The position numbers and the translations under genes are program-made. Shown here in pieces: positions 7,926 to 17,550 of a DNA stretch of 64,000 nucleotides. The stretch is taken from positions 62,001-126,000 of the forward strand of contig NZ_MWWW01000008.1 in the NCBI RefSeq assembly GCF_002259745.1, read 5' to 3'. A model generated the notes under the pieces. That model was given only the letters and a program-made list of their open reading frames with translations. It ran no database searches and was not told the origin of the DNA. Position 1 is the first letter of the stretch; each line of letters opens with the position of its first letter. Source of the DNA: Bifidobacterium myosotis (GTDB taxonomy: Bacteria > Actinomycetota > Actinomycetes > Actinomycetales > Bifidobacteriaceae).

Positions 7926-8732
7926 ATGACGGAACACAGCACCACGGAACACAATCAATCAGCGGAACAACCCAGCGGCATCTCCCCCGCCGCCGAGGCT
8001 TATCATCGCACGTTCTTCCCGGATTCGGAGCTGCTGCGCCGCGACGACCCGGATCTGGCACGCATCATTGAGACCTTCGCCTTCGACGAGGTGCCGAACG
8101 AGCCCGGCGTCAATGATCTGGACGACCGCACGCGCTATCTGGCGATTCTGGCCACGCTGCTTGGCAGCCAGAGCCTGACCGAATTCCGCGGCATCGTGCC
8201 GGCGGCGTTGATCGCCGGACTCACGCCGGTGGAAATCAAGGAGACCACGTATCAGGCCGTGGCGTATCTGGGCATCGCGCGCGTCTACCCGTTCATCGCC
8301 GCACTGAACGATATCCTGCGCGAGCGTGGCGTCGAACTGCCGCTACCCTCGCAGGCCACCACCACACCGGAAACTCGGCGGGAGGCCGGCACGCAGGCGC
8401 AGGTGGACATCTTCGGCGACGGCATGAAGGACTTCTACAAGTCCGGCCCCGAAGAGAAGCGCCACATCAACCGCTGGCTGGCCGCCAACTGCTTCGGCGA
8501 CTACTACACGCGCACCGGGCTCGACCTCAAGCAGCGCGAGATGATCACGTTCTGCTTCCTGGCCGCGCAGGGCGGGTGCGAGCCGCAGCTCACCAGCCAC
8601 GCCCGCGCCAATATGCGCATCGGCAACGACCGTCACTTCCTTATCGCCGTGGCGTCGCAGTGCATGCCGTACATCGGCTATCCGCGCACCCTCAACGCGC
8701 TGCGCTGCATCGACGCGGCGTCTCAGGACTGA
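7926..8732 (+). CDS. carboxymuconolactone decarboxylase (CMD) family protein, two domains
   Basis: 268 residues starting at the ATG at 7926 after GGAAGGA. Two tandem CMD/AhpD-like helical domains can be seen. The first, at about residues 55-135, includes YLAILATLLGSQSLTEFRG. The second, at about 150-260, includes REMITFCFLAAQGGCEPQLTSH; its Cys and His residues are positioned as in this family. The second domain alone resembles gamma-carboxymuconolactone decarboxylase, but bifidobacteria lack that aromatic pathway, so a thiol-based peroxidase or redox role is more likely (inference). Confidence 0.85.
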   Translation: MTEHSTTEHNQSAEQPSGISPAAEAYHRTFFPDSELLRRDDPDLARIIETFAFDEVPNEPGVNDLDDRTRYLAILATLLGSQSLTEFRGIVPAALIAGLTPVEIKETTYQAVAYLGIARVYPFIAALNDILRERGVELPLPSQATTTPETRREAGTQAQVDIFGDGMKDFYKSGPEEKRHINRWLAANCFGDYYTRTGLDLKQREMITFCFLAAQGGCEPQLTSHARANMRIGNDRHFLIAVASQCMPYIGYPRTLNALRCIDAASQD

Positions 8733-8738
8733 TTGTTC

Positions 8739-8767
8739 GCGACGCGGATTCGACGCGTCCGCGTCGC
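8739..8767. terminator. bidirectional hairpin between convergent genes
   Basis: Perfect 10-bp stem GCGACGCGGA / TCCGCGTCGC lies between the stop codons of the plus-strand CMD gene and the minus-strand AEC transporter gene. A second short hairpin (GGCCG..CGGCC) follows. This is the only sequence available to end both transcripts. Confidence 0.5.
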
Positions 8768-8795
8768 AAGGAACCGGCCGGCTGTTTCGGCCGTC

Positions 8796-9926
8796 TTAGA
8801 ACACCACCGCGGAGACGATGGTCAGCGACACCAGCGAGAACAGGGTGCTGACCAACACGAATCCGACCGCATAGTCGGGCATGTTGTCCTTGCGGCCGGT
8901 GAACATCGCGATGGTGGTCATGGTCGGCAGGCCTGCGATCACGGTGATCATGAGAATCATGTCGTGCGTGATCGGCAAGGCGAACGGCAACGCACCGACC
9001 GACCACGTCAGCAGCGCGTAGAACGCGAGCGGGAAGGCGATCATCTTGGCCACAAGCCCGGCATACAGTTCGTAGCGGCGCAGCACGCCCCACCACTTGG
9101 TCAGAGCAAACAGACCGCCGAGGTATATCAGCGACATCGGGGTCGCCATATTGCCGATGGTGTGCAACGGCTTCAGAATGAGATTCGGCACTTTGATGCC
9201 AAGCAGAATCAGGGCCAGCGCAATCATCACGCCGATGAACGCGGGGTTGACGAACCGACGGAGCAGCCCGAGCACGCGCGAACCAAGCGAAGGACGCGAC
9301 GCGGCGGGCAGGTCTTCCCCGACGGCGCCACGGCTCCCATCCGCATTATGTCTTTCGCCTGCATTATGCCTTTTGTCCGCACTGTGCCTTCCATCCACAC
9401 CGCGACTTCCGGCGGCACTGTCGTTCCGACCGATTCCGCCAGCGCCGCCGGCCCCAACCGCAGGACGAACCGGCTCGCACAGCCATACGCCATACGTCCA
9501 CAACAACGTCTGGTCGATGATCGACATCAGCGCCACATAGATCGCACCCTCCCTCGGCCACAATGCCATGATGAGCGGGATGCCGATGAATCCGGCATTG
9601 CCGAACACCAGCGATGCCTGGAAGACATGGCTGCGCGAGCCTGTGAGCCGCAAAAGATGCGCGAATGCCCAGAACGTGAGGATGAGCAGACCGTACATCA
9701 CGGAGGTGAGCAGCATCACACCCCAGTTGGCCTCGAGATGCGAGCGGTCCGTGCCGTCCACGGCATTCGAGAAGACCAGCACAGGGATGAGCACGTTGAG
9801 CAACAGCGAGCACATGCCGTCCAACGCGGTTTTGCCATAGAAACGCAGACGCACGCACCCGTATCCCACCATCAACATGATGAGAAAACCGACCAGCTGG
9901 CCGACCATCACGCCGAACTGTCCCAC
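8796..9926 (-). CDS. AEC family transporter (auxin efflux carrier type permease)
   Basis: 376-residue membrane protein with about ten transmembrane helices in two halves, typical of the AEC family that exports small carboxylates such as malate or other organic anions. A family-typical motif VFGNAGFIGIPLI occurs at the end of the first half. The central cytoplasmic loop (about residues 152-215) is enlarged by a low-complexity insert with repeats of the type DKRHNAGERHNADGSRG, encoded by short DNA repeats around 9340-9400. It is convergent with the CMD gene. Confidence 0.88.
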   Translation of the reverse strand: MGQFGVMVGQLVGFLIMLMVGYGCVRLRFYGKTALDGMCSLLLNVLIPVLVFSNAVDGTDRSHLEANWGVMLLTSVMYGLLILTFWAFAHLLRLTGSRSHVFQASLVFGNAGFIGIPLIMALWPREGAIYVALMSIIDQTLLWTYGVWLCEPVRPAVGAGGAGGIGRNDSAAGSRGVDGRHSADKRHNAGERHNADGSRGAVGEDLPAASRPSLGSRVLGLLRRFVNPAFIGVMIALALILLGIKVPNLILKPLHTIGNMATPMSLIYLGGLFALTKWWGVLRRYELYAGLVAKMIAFPLAFYALLTWSVGALPFALPITHDMILMITVIAGLPTMTTIAMFTGRKDNMPDYAVGFVLVSTLFSLVSLTIVSAVVF

Positions 9927-10008
9927 AGACTCCCTCCCGCTTGAGCAAACATCATCCGGCGACTATGTAAAGCGGCCATCTGGACAGCATGGCGGCACGA
10001 TACGTCCG

Positions 10009-10536
10009 CTACTCGGATACGCCAAGTTCCTTCATGAGCCAGGCGCGTTCGGCGGCGATTTCGGCATCGTGAATCTGCGTGATGGCGATGCGGTACTTGT
10101 CGGTCAGGCTTTCGTTGTCGATCGGCCCCTCACCGTCGCTGTACATGCGCCGGACGTCCGAATCCAGCAGATCGAGCCGACGCCGCAGCACGGCATTGCG
10201 ATCGGCGACATCGGGGATGACGGACAGGAAGGACATCACCACCGACCATTTGGTGATGTCGCTGAGCATGTAGCCATCCGTGCCCTTCAGCTCCTCGATG
10301 AGCTTCTCGCGGCCCGCCGGCTCAAGGTGGAATTCGCGCAGACGCCGGCCATTGACCACGTTGAACGACTCCCCCAGATATCCGGCCTTGACGAACTTAG
10401 CGGTGACGGAATGCAGCGTGCCGTCGCTAAAGGCACGGCTGTACCCCTGCAGCTGCTCCATCTTCTTGCGCAGCCTGTAGCCGCACAACGGCTCCTCGGA
10501 GAGGAAGCCCAACGTCATGATTTCCACGATATTCAT
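10009..10536 (-). CDS. PadR family transcriptional regulator
   Basis: 175 residues from the ATG at 10536. The N-terminal winged helix reads MNIVEIMTLGFLSEEPLCGYRLRKKMEQ, the PadR signature of a domain that begins almost at residue 1, followed by DGTLHSVTAKFVKAGYL. A C-terminal helical dimerization region completes it. It is divergent from the dinucleotide-binding oxidoreductase gene at 10804, and palindromes at 10546-10564 and 10650-10680 lie between the two. It probably represses both genes until a phenolic or drug-like ligand binds (inference from family). Confidence 0.88.
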   Translation of the reverse strand: MNIVEIMTLGFLSEEPLCGYRLRKKMEQLQGYSRAFSDGTLHSVTAKFVKAGYLGESFNVVNGRRLREFHLEPAGREKLIEELKGTDGYMLSDITKWSVVMSFLSVIPDVADRNAVLRRRLDLLDSDVRRMYSDGEGPIDNESLTDKYRIAITQIHDAEIAAERAWLMKELGVSE

Positions 10537-10545
10537 GCATTCATG

Positions 10546-10564
10546 ATACCTCAGTCTGAGATAT
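10546..10564. promoter_or_regulatory. PadR operator, regulator side
   Basis: Arms ATACCTCA and TGAGATAT around GTC match at 7 of 8 positions and begin 10 bp upstream of the regulator start. The half-site ATATCTCA recurs in the stronger palindrome at 10650-10680. Confidence 0.5.
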
Positions 10565-10649
10565 TTCAGAACAACACGCCGTATCACGCGCCACGAAACC
10601 ATCTCCAAACCCTTGGAATTCCGGCGTTCTTTCACATGACATAAATCCT

Positions 10650-10680
10650 GTTGATATATCTCAGCTTGAAATATATCAAC
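10650..10680. promoter_or_regulatory. PadR operator, oxidoreductase side
   Basis: Near-perfect inverted repeat with 14-bp arms GTTGATATATCTCA and TGAAATATATCAAC (13 of 14 match) around GCT. It also contains AT-rich sequence suitable for a -10 box. It lies 124 bp upstream of the oxidoreductase ATG. Confidence 0.6.
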
Positions 10681-10803
10681 ATGGGGTGCATACTGGCATC
10701 AACGCGAACACCGCAGACCGGCATCCACAGCATCCGGCACCACGGCGGTCGCCGACAAACGAACCAGCACAACCATCAACCTTCATCATCGAAAGGAATC
10801 ATC

Positions 10804-11424
10804 ATGAGCAACATCACCATCTTCGGCGCAGGCAACATCGGCTCGGCCGTGGCGGACATCGCCGTCAAGTCCGGCGCCACTGTGCAGGTCATCGACCGCA
10901 ACGCCGACAAGGCCGCCGCAGCCGCCGATGGCGTCACCGGCGCGATTTTCGGTGAGGCCGCCATCACCGGCGACATCGTCGTCCTGGCTCTGCCGTTCCC
11001 CGCCTACGACGAGGCGATCGCCGCCTACGCCGACCAGTTTGCCGGCAAGACGGTGGTGGACGTCTCCAACCCGATCGACTTCTCCACCTTCGACCTCGCC
11101 CTGCCGGAAGGTGCCAAGTCCGCCGCCGAGTACGTGGCCGCCAAGCTGCCGCAGTCCCATGTGGTCAAGGCGTTCAACACCACCTTCGCCGCCACGCTGG
11201 CCACCGGCGAGAACGACGGCGCGCCGACCGTGGTGCAGCTGGCCGCCGATGACGAGGCTGCCAAGAAGTCCGTGGCCGCCTTCATCGAGGCCGCCGGACT
11301 CAAGACTGTGGACGCCGGTGCCTTGAAACGCGCGCAGTACCTCGAGGGCTACGGCGCGCTGCAGATCATCCTCGGCGTGACGAACCAGACCCCGTGGACC
11401 GCCGGTTTCAAGGTCGTCAAGTAA
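10804..11424 (+). CDS. NADPH-dependent F420 reductase-like / dinucleotide-binding oxidoreductase
   Basis: 206-residue Rossmann-fold protein. The N-terminal nucleotide motif GAGNIGSAVADIAVKSG (residues 8-24) is followed by VIDRNADKAAA at the end of strand 2. The middle has VVLALPFPAYDE and VVDVSNPIDFSTF. The family (NPD/F420 oxidoreductase-like) reduces unknown substrates with NAD(P)H. Start at 10804 follows GAAAGGA. The divergent PadR gene suggests induction by a small aromatic or toxic molecule. Confidence 0.85.
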   Translation: MSNITIFGAGNIGSAVADIAVKSGATVQVIDRNADKAAAAADGVTGAIFGEAAITGDIVVLALPFPAYDEAIAAYADQFAGKTVVDVSNPIDFSTFDLALPEGAKSAAEYVAAKLPQSHVVKAFNTTFAATLATGENDGAPTVVQLAADDEAAKKSVAAFIEAAGLKTVDAGALKRAQYLEGYGALQIILGVTNQTPWTAGFKVVK

Positions 11425-11477
11425 CCGCAGGAGATCCAAGCATCTCAGGAGATCATTGAGTGATGCTCGCCGCTTGT

Positions 11478-11509
11478 GGAGCGCCGCACGTTATGCCGTG
11501 CGACGCTCC
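11478..11509. terminator. hairpin between convergent genes, overlapping the MATE stop codon
   Basis: GGAGCGCCGCACG pairs with the sequence ending GTGCGACGCTCC with one internal mismatch, around the stop codon of the MATE gene. It lies 54 bp past the oxidoreductase stop and could end transcription in both directions. Confidence 0.4.
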
Positions 11510-12876
11510 CTGCGTTCCACAAGCACGTTCGTCAGCAGATAGCGCAACAGCGGCAGCGAGGTCGCGAACGTCAGCACGTCGGACACGGTCTGCGCCACCT
11601 CAACACCCGTGATTCCGATGAAGTGAGGCAGGATGAGCACCGCCGGAGCCAAGTACAGTCCCGTGCGGCACACGGCGAGGAAGGACGCGATGCCGGTCTT
11701 TCCCAAGGTCTGGCTCATCATATTGCCCATCATGTTCGTGCCATTGAGCGCCACGGTGATGCATTGGAAGTGCAGTGCGGCCACGCCCACCGCCACCACG
11801 GCGGGGTCGGAGCGGAAGATCTCCACCAACTGCGGGGATGCGACCCAGATCAGCGCGCCCAGCACCAGCAGCACACCCGTGGAAAGCTTGATGCAGAACC
11901 AGAATCCTTCGCGTACGCGCGCGAACTTCCCGGCCCCATAGTTGTAGCCGCATACCGGCTGGAAGCCTTGCCCCAGTCCGATGATCACCGAATTCACGCC
12001 GAGCATGATGCGCATCACGATAGCCATGCCCGCGATCGCCGCGTCGCCGAACGGATTGGCGGCGATGTTCACGCAGGTGGTGGCTATCGAGCCGGCGCTC
12101 TGCCGAACCAGCGAAGGCAGGCCGCCGCCGATGATCTCGCGGACCAGCAGCATATCCGGCCGGCAGTTGCGCAGGGAAAGCTTCAGCACGCCGAATCTGG
12201 CGCTCATCGTGGTCAGGATGATGAAGCTCACGGTCTGGCAGATGCCGGTAGCGAGGCCCGCCCCGAAAATCCCCAAGTCAAGTACGAAGATGAACAGCGG
12301 CGCCAGCAGGAAGTTCAGCAGCGAGCCGGTGACGAGGCCGATCATGCCGAAGGCCGACTGGCCCTGATATCGCAACAGTCCGTTCAGCGCGAACGAGCCG
12401 CATACGCAGGGCGCGGCCAGAAGAATCGGCGTCAGATATTGCACGGCATAGGGGGCGATGGTCGCGGTCGAGCCGAGCCCCACCACCAACGGTCGAAGCA
12501 TGGCAAGGCAGACGACCGCCACCAACGCGCCACACAGCACGGCACCCGCGAAGCCCAGGGCCAACAGCCGCGCGGCGCGCTCGTTGTTGCGTTTGCCCAG
12601 TTCGCGGCTCATCGAATTGCCCGCACCGTTGCCGAAGAAGAAGCCGATGGCCTGCAGGATGGTCATGATGGAGAAGGCGATGCCAATGGCGCCGGACTGC
12701 GCGGTGCCGAGCTGACCGATGAAGAACGTGTCGGTCAGGTTGTAGGCGGTGGTCACCAGATTGGAGACGACGGCCGGAATGCTGAGCGTCAGAATCAGCG
12801 ACGGTATCGGCTGTTCGGTCATCTGCTGGTATTTAGCGTCCGCACTCGCTCGTTTGATGCCATGAACCTGATTCAC
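11491..12876 (-). CDS. MATE family multidrug efflux transporter
   Basis: 461 residues with twelve predicted membrane helices, coupling cation influx to export of toxic compounds. Family features: PIPSLILTLSIPAVVSNLVTTAYNLTDTFF at the N-terminus and GQGFQPVCGYNYGA at the start of the second half. The start may be the ATG at 12876 or, more likely by family alignment, the internal ATG at 12822 (MTEQPIPSL). Convergent with the oxidoreductase gene. Confidence 0.92.
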   Translation of the reverse strand: MNQVHGIKRASADAKYQQMTEQPIPSLILTLSIPAVVSNLVTTAYNLTDTFFIGQLGTAQSGAIGIAFSIMTILQAIGFFFGNGAGNSMSRELGKRNNERAARLLALGFAGAVLCGALVAVVCLAMLRPLVVGLGSTATIAPYAVQYLTPILLAAPCVCGSFALNGLLRYQGQSAFGMIGLVTGSLLNFLLAPLFIFVLDLGIFGAGLATGICQTVSFIILTTMSARFGVLKLSLRNCRPDMLLVREIIGGGLPSLVRQSAGSIATTCVNIAANPFGDAAIAGMAIVMRIMLGVNSVIIGLGQGFQPVCGYNYGAGKFARVREGFWFCIKLSTGVLLVLGALIWVASPQLVEIFRSDPAVVAVGVAALHFQCITVALNGTNMMGNMMSQTLGKTGIASFLAVCRTGLYLAPAVLILPHFIGITGVEVAQTVSDVLTFATSLPLLRYLLTNVLVERRERRTA

Positions 12877-12944
12877 GGCGGATATCCTACTCGCGCGTCA
12901 CGTCGAGTCTTTCCCTTCGGTTCGATATATGGTGAATGCGTCTG

Positions 12945-15608
12945 CTACGCCCTCTCATTCACCTCCAGATACCGCCCGGTGATGCTCGCAGGGTTTGCTG
13001 CAATCTGCTCCGGCGTGCCGGTGGCGACGATGCGACCGCCGGCCTCGCCACCGCCGGGACCCATGTCGATGATCCAATCGGCGTTGGCGATCATGTCGAG
13101 ATCATGTTCGATGACGATGACGGTTGCACCCGCAGCGACCAGACGGTCGAAGACGCCGAGCAGCACACGCACGTCAAGCGGATGGAGGCCGATGGTCGGC
13201 TCGTCGAACACGAACACCGCATCCGACTGCGCCCTGCCCATCTCGCTGGCGAGCTTGAGCCGCTGCGCCTCACCGCCGGACAAGGCTGGCGTCGGCTCGC
13301 CAAGCGTCAGATAGCCGAGCCCCAAGTCGTGCAGCGTGGTGAGACGGGCGTGAATCTTCCTCATGTCGGCGGTGACGGCGAGCGCCTCGTCCACGCTCAT
13401 CGCCATGAGTTGCGGCAGGGTCAGTGAACGCAGGGGCGCGTCCGCGCTCCCCCGCCCCGCCATGGATTCCTGCTCCGCCGTGATTCCAAGCTCCGTCGAT
13501 GCGGCGCCCTTCCCCTCCTTGACCGGCCGGTGAATCAGGCTCGCTTCCGGCGCATACCTCGACCCCCGGCAATCCGGGCAGGCGATGGTGACGTCCGGCA
13601 GGAACTGCACGTCCAGCGAAATCGACCCGGTGCCGTCGCAGGTGGGGCAACGCAGCCGTCCGGTGTTGTAGGAGAAGTCGCCGGCCTTGTACCCGGCGGC
13701 CTTGGCCTTGTCCGTGCGGGCGAACGCGCGGCGCAGATCGTCATGGATATCGGCGTAGGTGGCCACGGTGGAGCGCACGTTCGCACCGATCGGCGTGGCG
13801 TCGATAAGGTTCGCGCGAGCGATGCCGTCCGCTTCGATGCCGCGAACGTGCGCCGGCAGATCATCTCCATCGACGTTGGCCTTGAGCGCCGGAATCAGCG
13901 ATTCCAGCACCATCGTGGTCTTGCCCGAGCCGGAAACGCCGGTGACGACCGTGAGTCTGCCGCGCGGCACATCCACGGTCAGCGGCTTGACGGTGTGCAA
14001 CGGGCCGGTCTCCATGTGAATCCGGCCGAAATCGAACATCTTTTCCGGAGCGACGTGGACGCGCACTCGGGTCTCGCCGCTTTCGGTCAGGAACGGCGCT
14101 ATGCGGCTGCCCGGGGTCCGTTCGACCTCGTCGACCGTGCCCTGCGCGATCACATGACCGCCACCGGCGCCGGCCACCGGCCCCATTTCGATGAGATGAT
14201 CAGCGGCCTTGAGCACACGTACGTCATGATCGACGACCACCACGGAGTTACCGTCCGCCACGAGGTCGTGCATCACGCCGAGCAGGCCGTCCACATTCGA
14301 GGGGTGCAGGCCGATGGACGGCTCGTCCAACACGTACAGCACGCCGGTGGTGCGGTTGCGCACGGCGCGGGCCAGCTGCACACGTTGTCGTTCGCCGGTG
14401 GACAGCGTCGCGCCGGCACGGTCGAGCGACAGGTATCCAAGGCCGAGTTCGAGCAGCCGCCGTGCCACATCGAGGAACGACTCGCAGATGTTTGTGGCCA
14501 TCGAGCGCATGTTTTCAGGCAGCGTACCCGGCACGCCCCGCACCCACGTCACGGTGTCGTCCAGGGTCATGGCGGTTGCCTGCGCCAGATTGATGCCGCG
14601 GACTTCGGGGGCGCGAGCGGCGGCGCTCAGGCGTGTACCATCGCACTCGGGGCACGGCTTTTCTTCAAGGAAGCGGGCCACGCGCTTCAATCCCTGCTCG
14701 TCCTTGGCCTTGGCGAGCGCGTTCTCGACCGTGTACACGGCGTTGTAATAGGTGAAGTCGAGCTCGGCGAAATCGTCGCCCTTCTTGGGCCGATACAGGA
14801 TGTGTTTCTTGACTGCCGGTCCATTGAATACGATGTCACGCTCCTCGGGCGTGAGCTCGCGGAACGGCACGTTGGTACGCACGCCCATCGCGCCGCACAC
14901 CTGCTTCATAAGGTCCCACATGAGCGAGCCCCACGGCAGCACCGCGCCGTCGTCGATGGATTTCGATTCGTCCGGCACAAGGGCGGCACGGTTCACCTCG
15001 CGCACGATGCCGGTGCCGGAGCAGGTGGGGCATGCGCCTGCCGAATTGAAGGCCAGGCTTTCGGCGCCGGGGCCGTGGAATCGCTTGCCGCAATGACTGC
15101 ATACGATCGGCTGCTCCAACGCCACATTGAGTGTGGGGTCCGCACGGGTCCCGCATTGCGGGCATACGTGAGATCCGACGCGGGAGAACAGCAGACGCAG
15201 GCTGTTGAGCAGTTCGGTCATCGTGCCGAAGGTGGACCGGATGCCGGGTACGGCGGGCCGCTGATGCAGGGCAAGTGCGGCCGGTACATGCAGCACCTCA
15301 TCCACCTGGGCGCGACTGGCCTGGGTCAGGCGTCGGCGCGTGTACGTGGACAGCGCTTCCAGATACCGCCTTGACCCTTCCGCATACAGCACGCCGAGCG
15401 CAAGCGAGCTCTTGCCCGAACCGGAGACTCCGGCCACTCCCACCAGCTCGCCCAACGGCACGTCCACATCGACGCCCTTGAGGTTATGCACCCGTGCCCC
15501 ACGCACCTCGATGGCGCGAGGGGCGCGGGGTGCTCGATCGCTCGTCTCACCGGAGACCACCTGCTTCTCGGGCTCTGTTCCTTCGCCGGATTCCTTCGCA
15601 ACCGTCAT
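12945..15608 (-). CDS. UvrA-like excinuclease ATPase (UvrA paralogue)
   Basis: 887 residues if started at the ATG at 15608 (GAGGGGAG upstream), 928 if at the ATG at 15731. It has two ABC ATPase halves. The first Walker A is GVAGVSGSGKSS (about 57-68) and the second GVSGSGKTTM. Signatures are LSTGERQRVQLARA and LSGGEAQRLKLASEMG, and Walker B reads VLDEPSIGLHP and VFDEPTIGLHP. Zinc cysteine pairs appear at CPQCG...CSHCG, CPTCSGTG, CPECDGTR, CPTCDGTG and CPDCRGSR. It is shorter than canonical UvrA and resembles UvrA2-type paralogues linked to drug tolerance rather than the housekeeping repair protein (inference). The upstream kinase gene overlaps its longer start. Confidence 0.88.
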   Translation of the reverse strand: MTVAKESGEGTEPEKQVVSGETSDRAPRAPRAIEVRGARVHNLKGVDVDVPLGELVGVAGVSGSGKSSLALGVLYAEGSRRYLEALSTYTRRRLTQASRAQVDEVLHVPAALALHQRPAVPGIRSTFGTMTELLNSLRLLFSRVGSHVCPQCGTRADPTLNVALEQPIVCSHCGKRFHGPGAESLAFNSAGACPTCSGTGIVREVNRAALVPDESKSIDDGAVLPWGSLMWDLMKQVCGAMGVRTNVPFRELTPEERDIVFNGPAVKKHILYRPKKGDDFAELDFTYYNAVYTVENALAKAKDEQGLKRVARFLEEKPCPECDGTRLSAAARAPEVRGINLAQATAMTLDDTVTWVRGVPGTLPENMRSMATNICESFLDVARRLLELGLGYLSLDRAGATLSTGERQRVQLARAVRNRTTGVLYVLDEPSIGLHPSNVDGLLGVMHDLVADGNSVVVVDHDVRVLKAADHLIEMGPVAGAGGGHVIAQGTVDEVERTPGSRIAPFLTESGETRVRVHVAPEKMFDFGRIHMETGPLHTVKPLTVDVPRGRLTVVTGVSGSGKTTMVLESLIPALKANVDGDDLPAHVRGIEADGIARANLIDATPIGANVRSTVATYADIHDDLRRAFARTDKAKAAGYKAGDFSYNTGRLRCPTCDGTGSISLDVQFLPDVTIACPDCRGSRYAPEASLIHRPVKEGKGAASTELGITAEQESMAGRGSADAPLRSLTLPQLMAMSVDEALAVTADMRKIHARLTTLHDLGLGYLTLGEPTPALSGGEAQRLKLASEMGRAQSDAVFVFDEPTIGLHPLDVRVLLGVFDRLVAAGATVIVIEHDLDMIANADWIIDMGPGGGEAGGRIVATGTPEQIAANPASITGRYLEVNERA

Positions 15609-15730
15609 GTCCACTCCCCTCGCCGCCTTCGACCTGCACTTATTGTATGGCTTGTATGGCGCATCCAGCCGGGCATCAAATACCAGATCACCGTCCTCCA
15701 CAGGGGCTGCCATCCGGTACTCCGGCGTCA

Positions 15731-17482
15731 TCAGGCGGTACGCGCGTACAGCGCATAACCGGCGTAATCCGGCAGACCGTAGACGGTGATGGAGAACGCC
15801 TGCGATTGGCCGAGCGTCGGCTTTTCTACATACGTGTCACGTCCGAATACGATGGCACCCGTCCGATCGCGCAATACCAACGTGACACAAACCTCATCGC
15901 CATACACGCCGTCGCCGTTGTCATCGTCGCGCTTGGCGACGACCTCCCCGCTGAACACCACTCCCCCATCATCCAGACGAGTCCGGTTCACGCCTGTCGT
16001 GTCGAAGGATTCCGAACCGTCAGTGGCCATCAGATTCTCCGATTTCGGCGCAATCGTGTCGAACGCAACCGTCGCCGGAGCGATGCCGTCGCCGCATATG
16101 CCGGAAATGTATATCGTCTGTCCGGGATAGATGATCGAGGACGTCATGGTATTGGCGAACAACACCGATCCGTCCGACTTCCTGCCGGTGATGGACACTT
16201 GCGGAAACACGATGCTCCTTGTCCGGTCCGTATTACGCAAAGCGATCGCATAATCCACATACCCTGATTCCGCGGACCATCCGGATTCCACCAATGTGAG
16301 CGCGTTGTCGGCAACGGAGTCGTCCCCCGAACCATTGCCGGCGTCGCTCCCGTTGTCCTCTCCCTGCGTTCCGGGCTGTAATCCGGGTGACGATTGCGAC
16401 GCGGTCGAACCGCGTCCGCCCCTCCCGGCATCGCCGATGGAAGAACCGTGCATCACCACGTATCCCGCGACTCCGACGAGCGCCAGCAACACCACGGCCA
16501 CCGCCGAAGCCAGCCAAATCCGCGTCCTCGAGGATATTCGAGACCTTTTCCGCCGTCGCAAGCCGTCAGACGAGGGAATCGTGTTCCGCGCGCCTCCGGC
16601 AACCCCGGTCCCACCGGTCCCCGGATTGACCGGTCCGGTCACCCCGGTGCGGGCCTTGCCGCCAACGTCCGCACCATCAACGGCGCCACCGGCGGAGGCA
16701 CCGGCAACGACACCATCAAGACCACCATCCTCAAGATATGCACGCAACTCGTCAACGGTCTGGGGACGGGCGCTTGGTTCGAAGGCGCATGCCTTCTCGA
16801 CTATGGAATCAAGCCCCGCCGGCACCACGGCGGCGTCGGCGAGCGCCGAGGCATAGGCACCGTCAGTCGGTTCAACACCGGTAAGCATGAAGCCGAGCAC
16901 CCGTCCGATGGCATAGACGTCTGTGCGCGCATCGGTGTCCGAGAACCCATATTGTTCCGGTGCGGCGTATCCCCATGTTCCCAGCGCCGTGGTACAGCCG
17001 TCTTTCACCTGTCCCGCCGCATACTCCCTGGCGATGCCGAAGTCGATCAGATGAATGCCGTCGTCAGCCAGAATGATGTTCGCAGGCGTGATGTCCCGAT
17101 GCACGATGCCATGTCGATGCAGCTCCCCCACCGCCTCGCACAGCTGGATCGCCGCCGTCGCCGCCCGACGCGCGTCAAGTCTTCCGTGAGCACCGATATA
17201 TTGCGCAAGCGTGACGCCTTCGACATAGTCATAGACCACCACAAAGCCGTCCGGCAGCTCGTATGTGGCCTCGATGCGGGGCAATCGGGATGAGTCGCAT
17301 TCAGCGAGCGTGGACCACAGGCGGCGACGGGCCAGTTTCAACGGCATCGTCTTACGAACGAAGGGCCCCGCTCCTTCCAAACCGACCAGCTCGGTGCGCC
17401 CGTATGGACCATCCGCCAGCACGCGATAGACCTGATACACATCGTCAAGCCCCATGGCATGCAGGGTCTGGCGCTCGTCCAT
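15731..17482 (-). CDS. membrane serine/threonine protein kinase
   Basis: 583-residue eukaryote-like kinase. The catalytic domain covers about residues 15-250: Lys44, HRDITPAN at 128-135, DFG at 147-149, and GTWGYAAPEQYG at 168-179. The glycine-rich loop is poorly conserved. A Gly/Ala-rich linker (255-300), a basic patch and one transmembrane helix (about 323-344) follow. The roughly 240-residue outer domain has no PASTA repeats and resembles an Ig-like or DUF-type sensor. Its TGA stop overlaps an ATG of the UvrA-like gene (TGATG), suggesting translational coupling. An HTH protein gene lies upstream on the same strand. Confidence 0.9.
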   Translation of the reverse strand: MDERQTLHAMGLDDVYQVYRVLADGPYGRTELVGLEGAGPFVRKTMPLKLARRRLWSTLAECDSSRLPRIEATYELPDGFVVVYDYVEGVTLAQYIGAHGRLDARRAATAAIQLCEAVGELHRHGIVHRDITPANIILADDGIHLIDFGIAREYAAGQVKDGCTTALGTWGYAAPEQYGFSDTDARTDVYAIGRVLGFMLTGVEPTDGAYASALADAAVVPAGLDSIVEKACAFEPSARPQTVDELRAYLEDGGLDGVVAGASAGGAVDGADVGGKARTGVTGPVNPGTGGTGVAGGARNTIPSSDGLRRRKRSRISSRTRIWLASAVAVVLLALVGVAGYVVMHGSSIGDAGRGGRGSTASQSSPGLQPGTQGEDNGSDAGNGSGDDSVADNALTLVESGWSAESGYVDYAIALRNTDRTRSIVFPQVSITGRKSDGSVLFANTMTSSIIYPGQTIYISGICGDGIAPATVAFDTIAPKSENLMATDGSESFDTTGVNRTRLDDGGVVFSGEVVAKRDDDNGDGVYGDEVCVTLVLRDRTGAIVFGRDTYVEKPTLGQSQAFSITVYGLPDYAGYALYARTA

Positions 17483-17550
17483 GGTGTTGCTGCCCTCCCT
17501 GAGACGTCACACCCGATCCAGAAGGAGATCGGATCGCCTCCTCCAACCAG

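Noticed and set aside
13530..15374. 614-residue plus-strand reading frame
   Set aside because: Antisense shadow of the UvrA-like ATPase gene, without ribosome site or recognisable domain.
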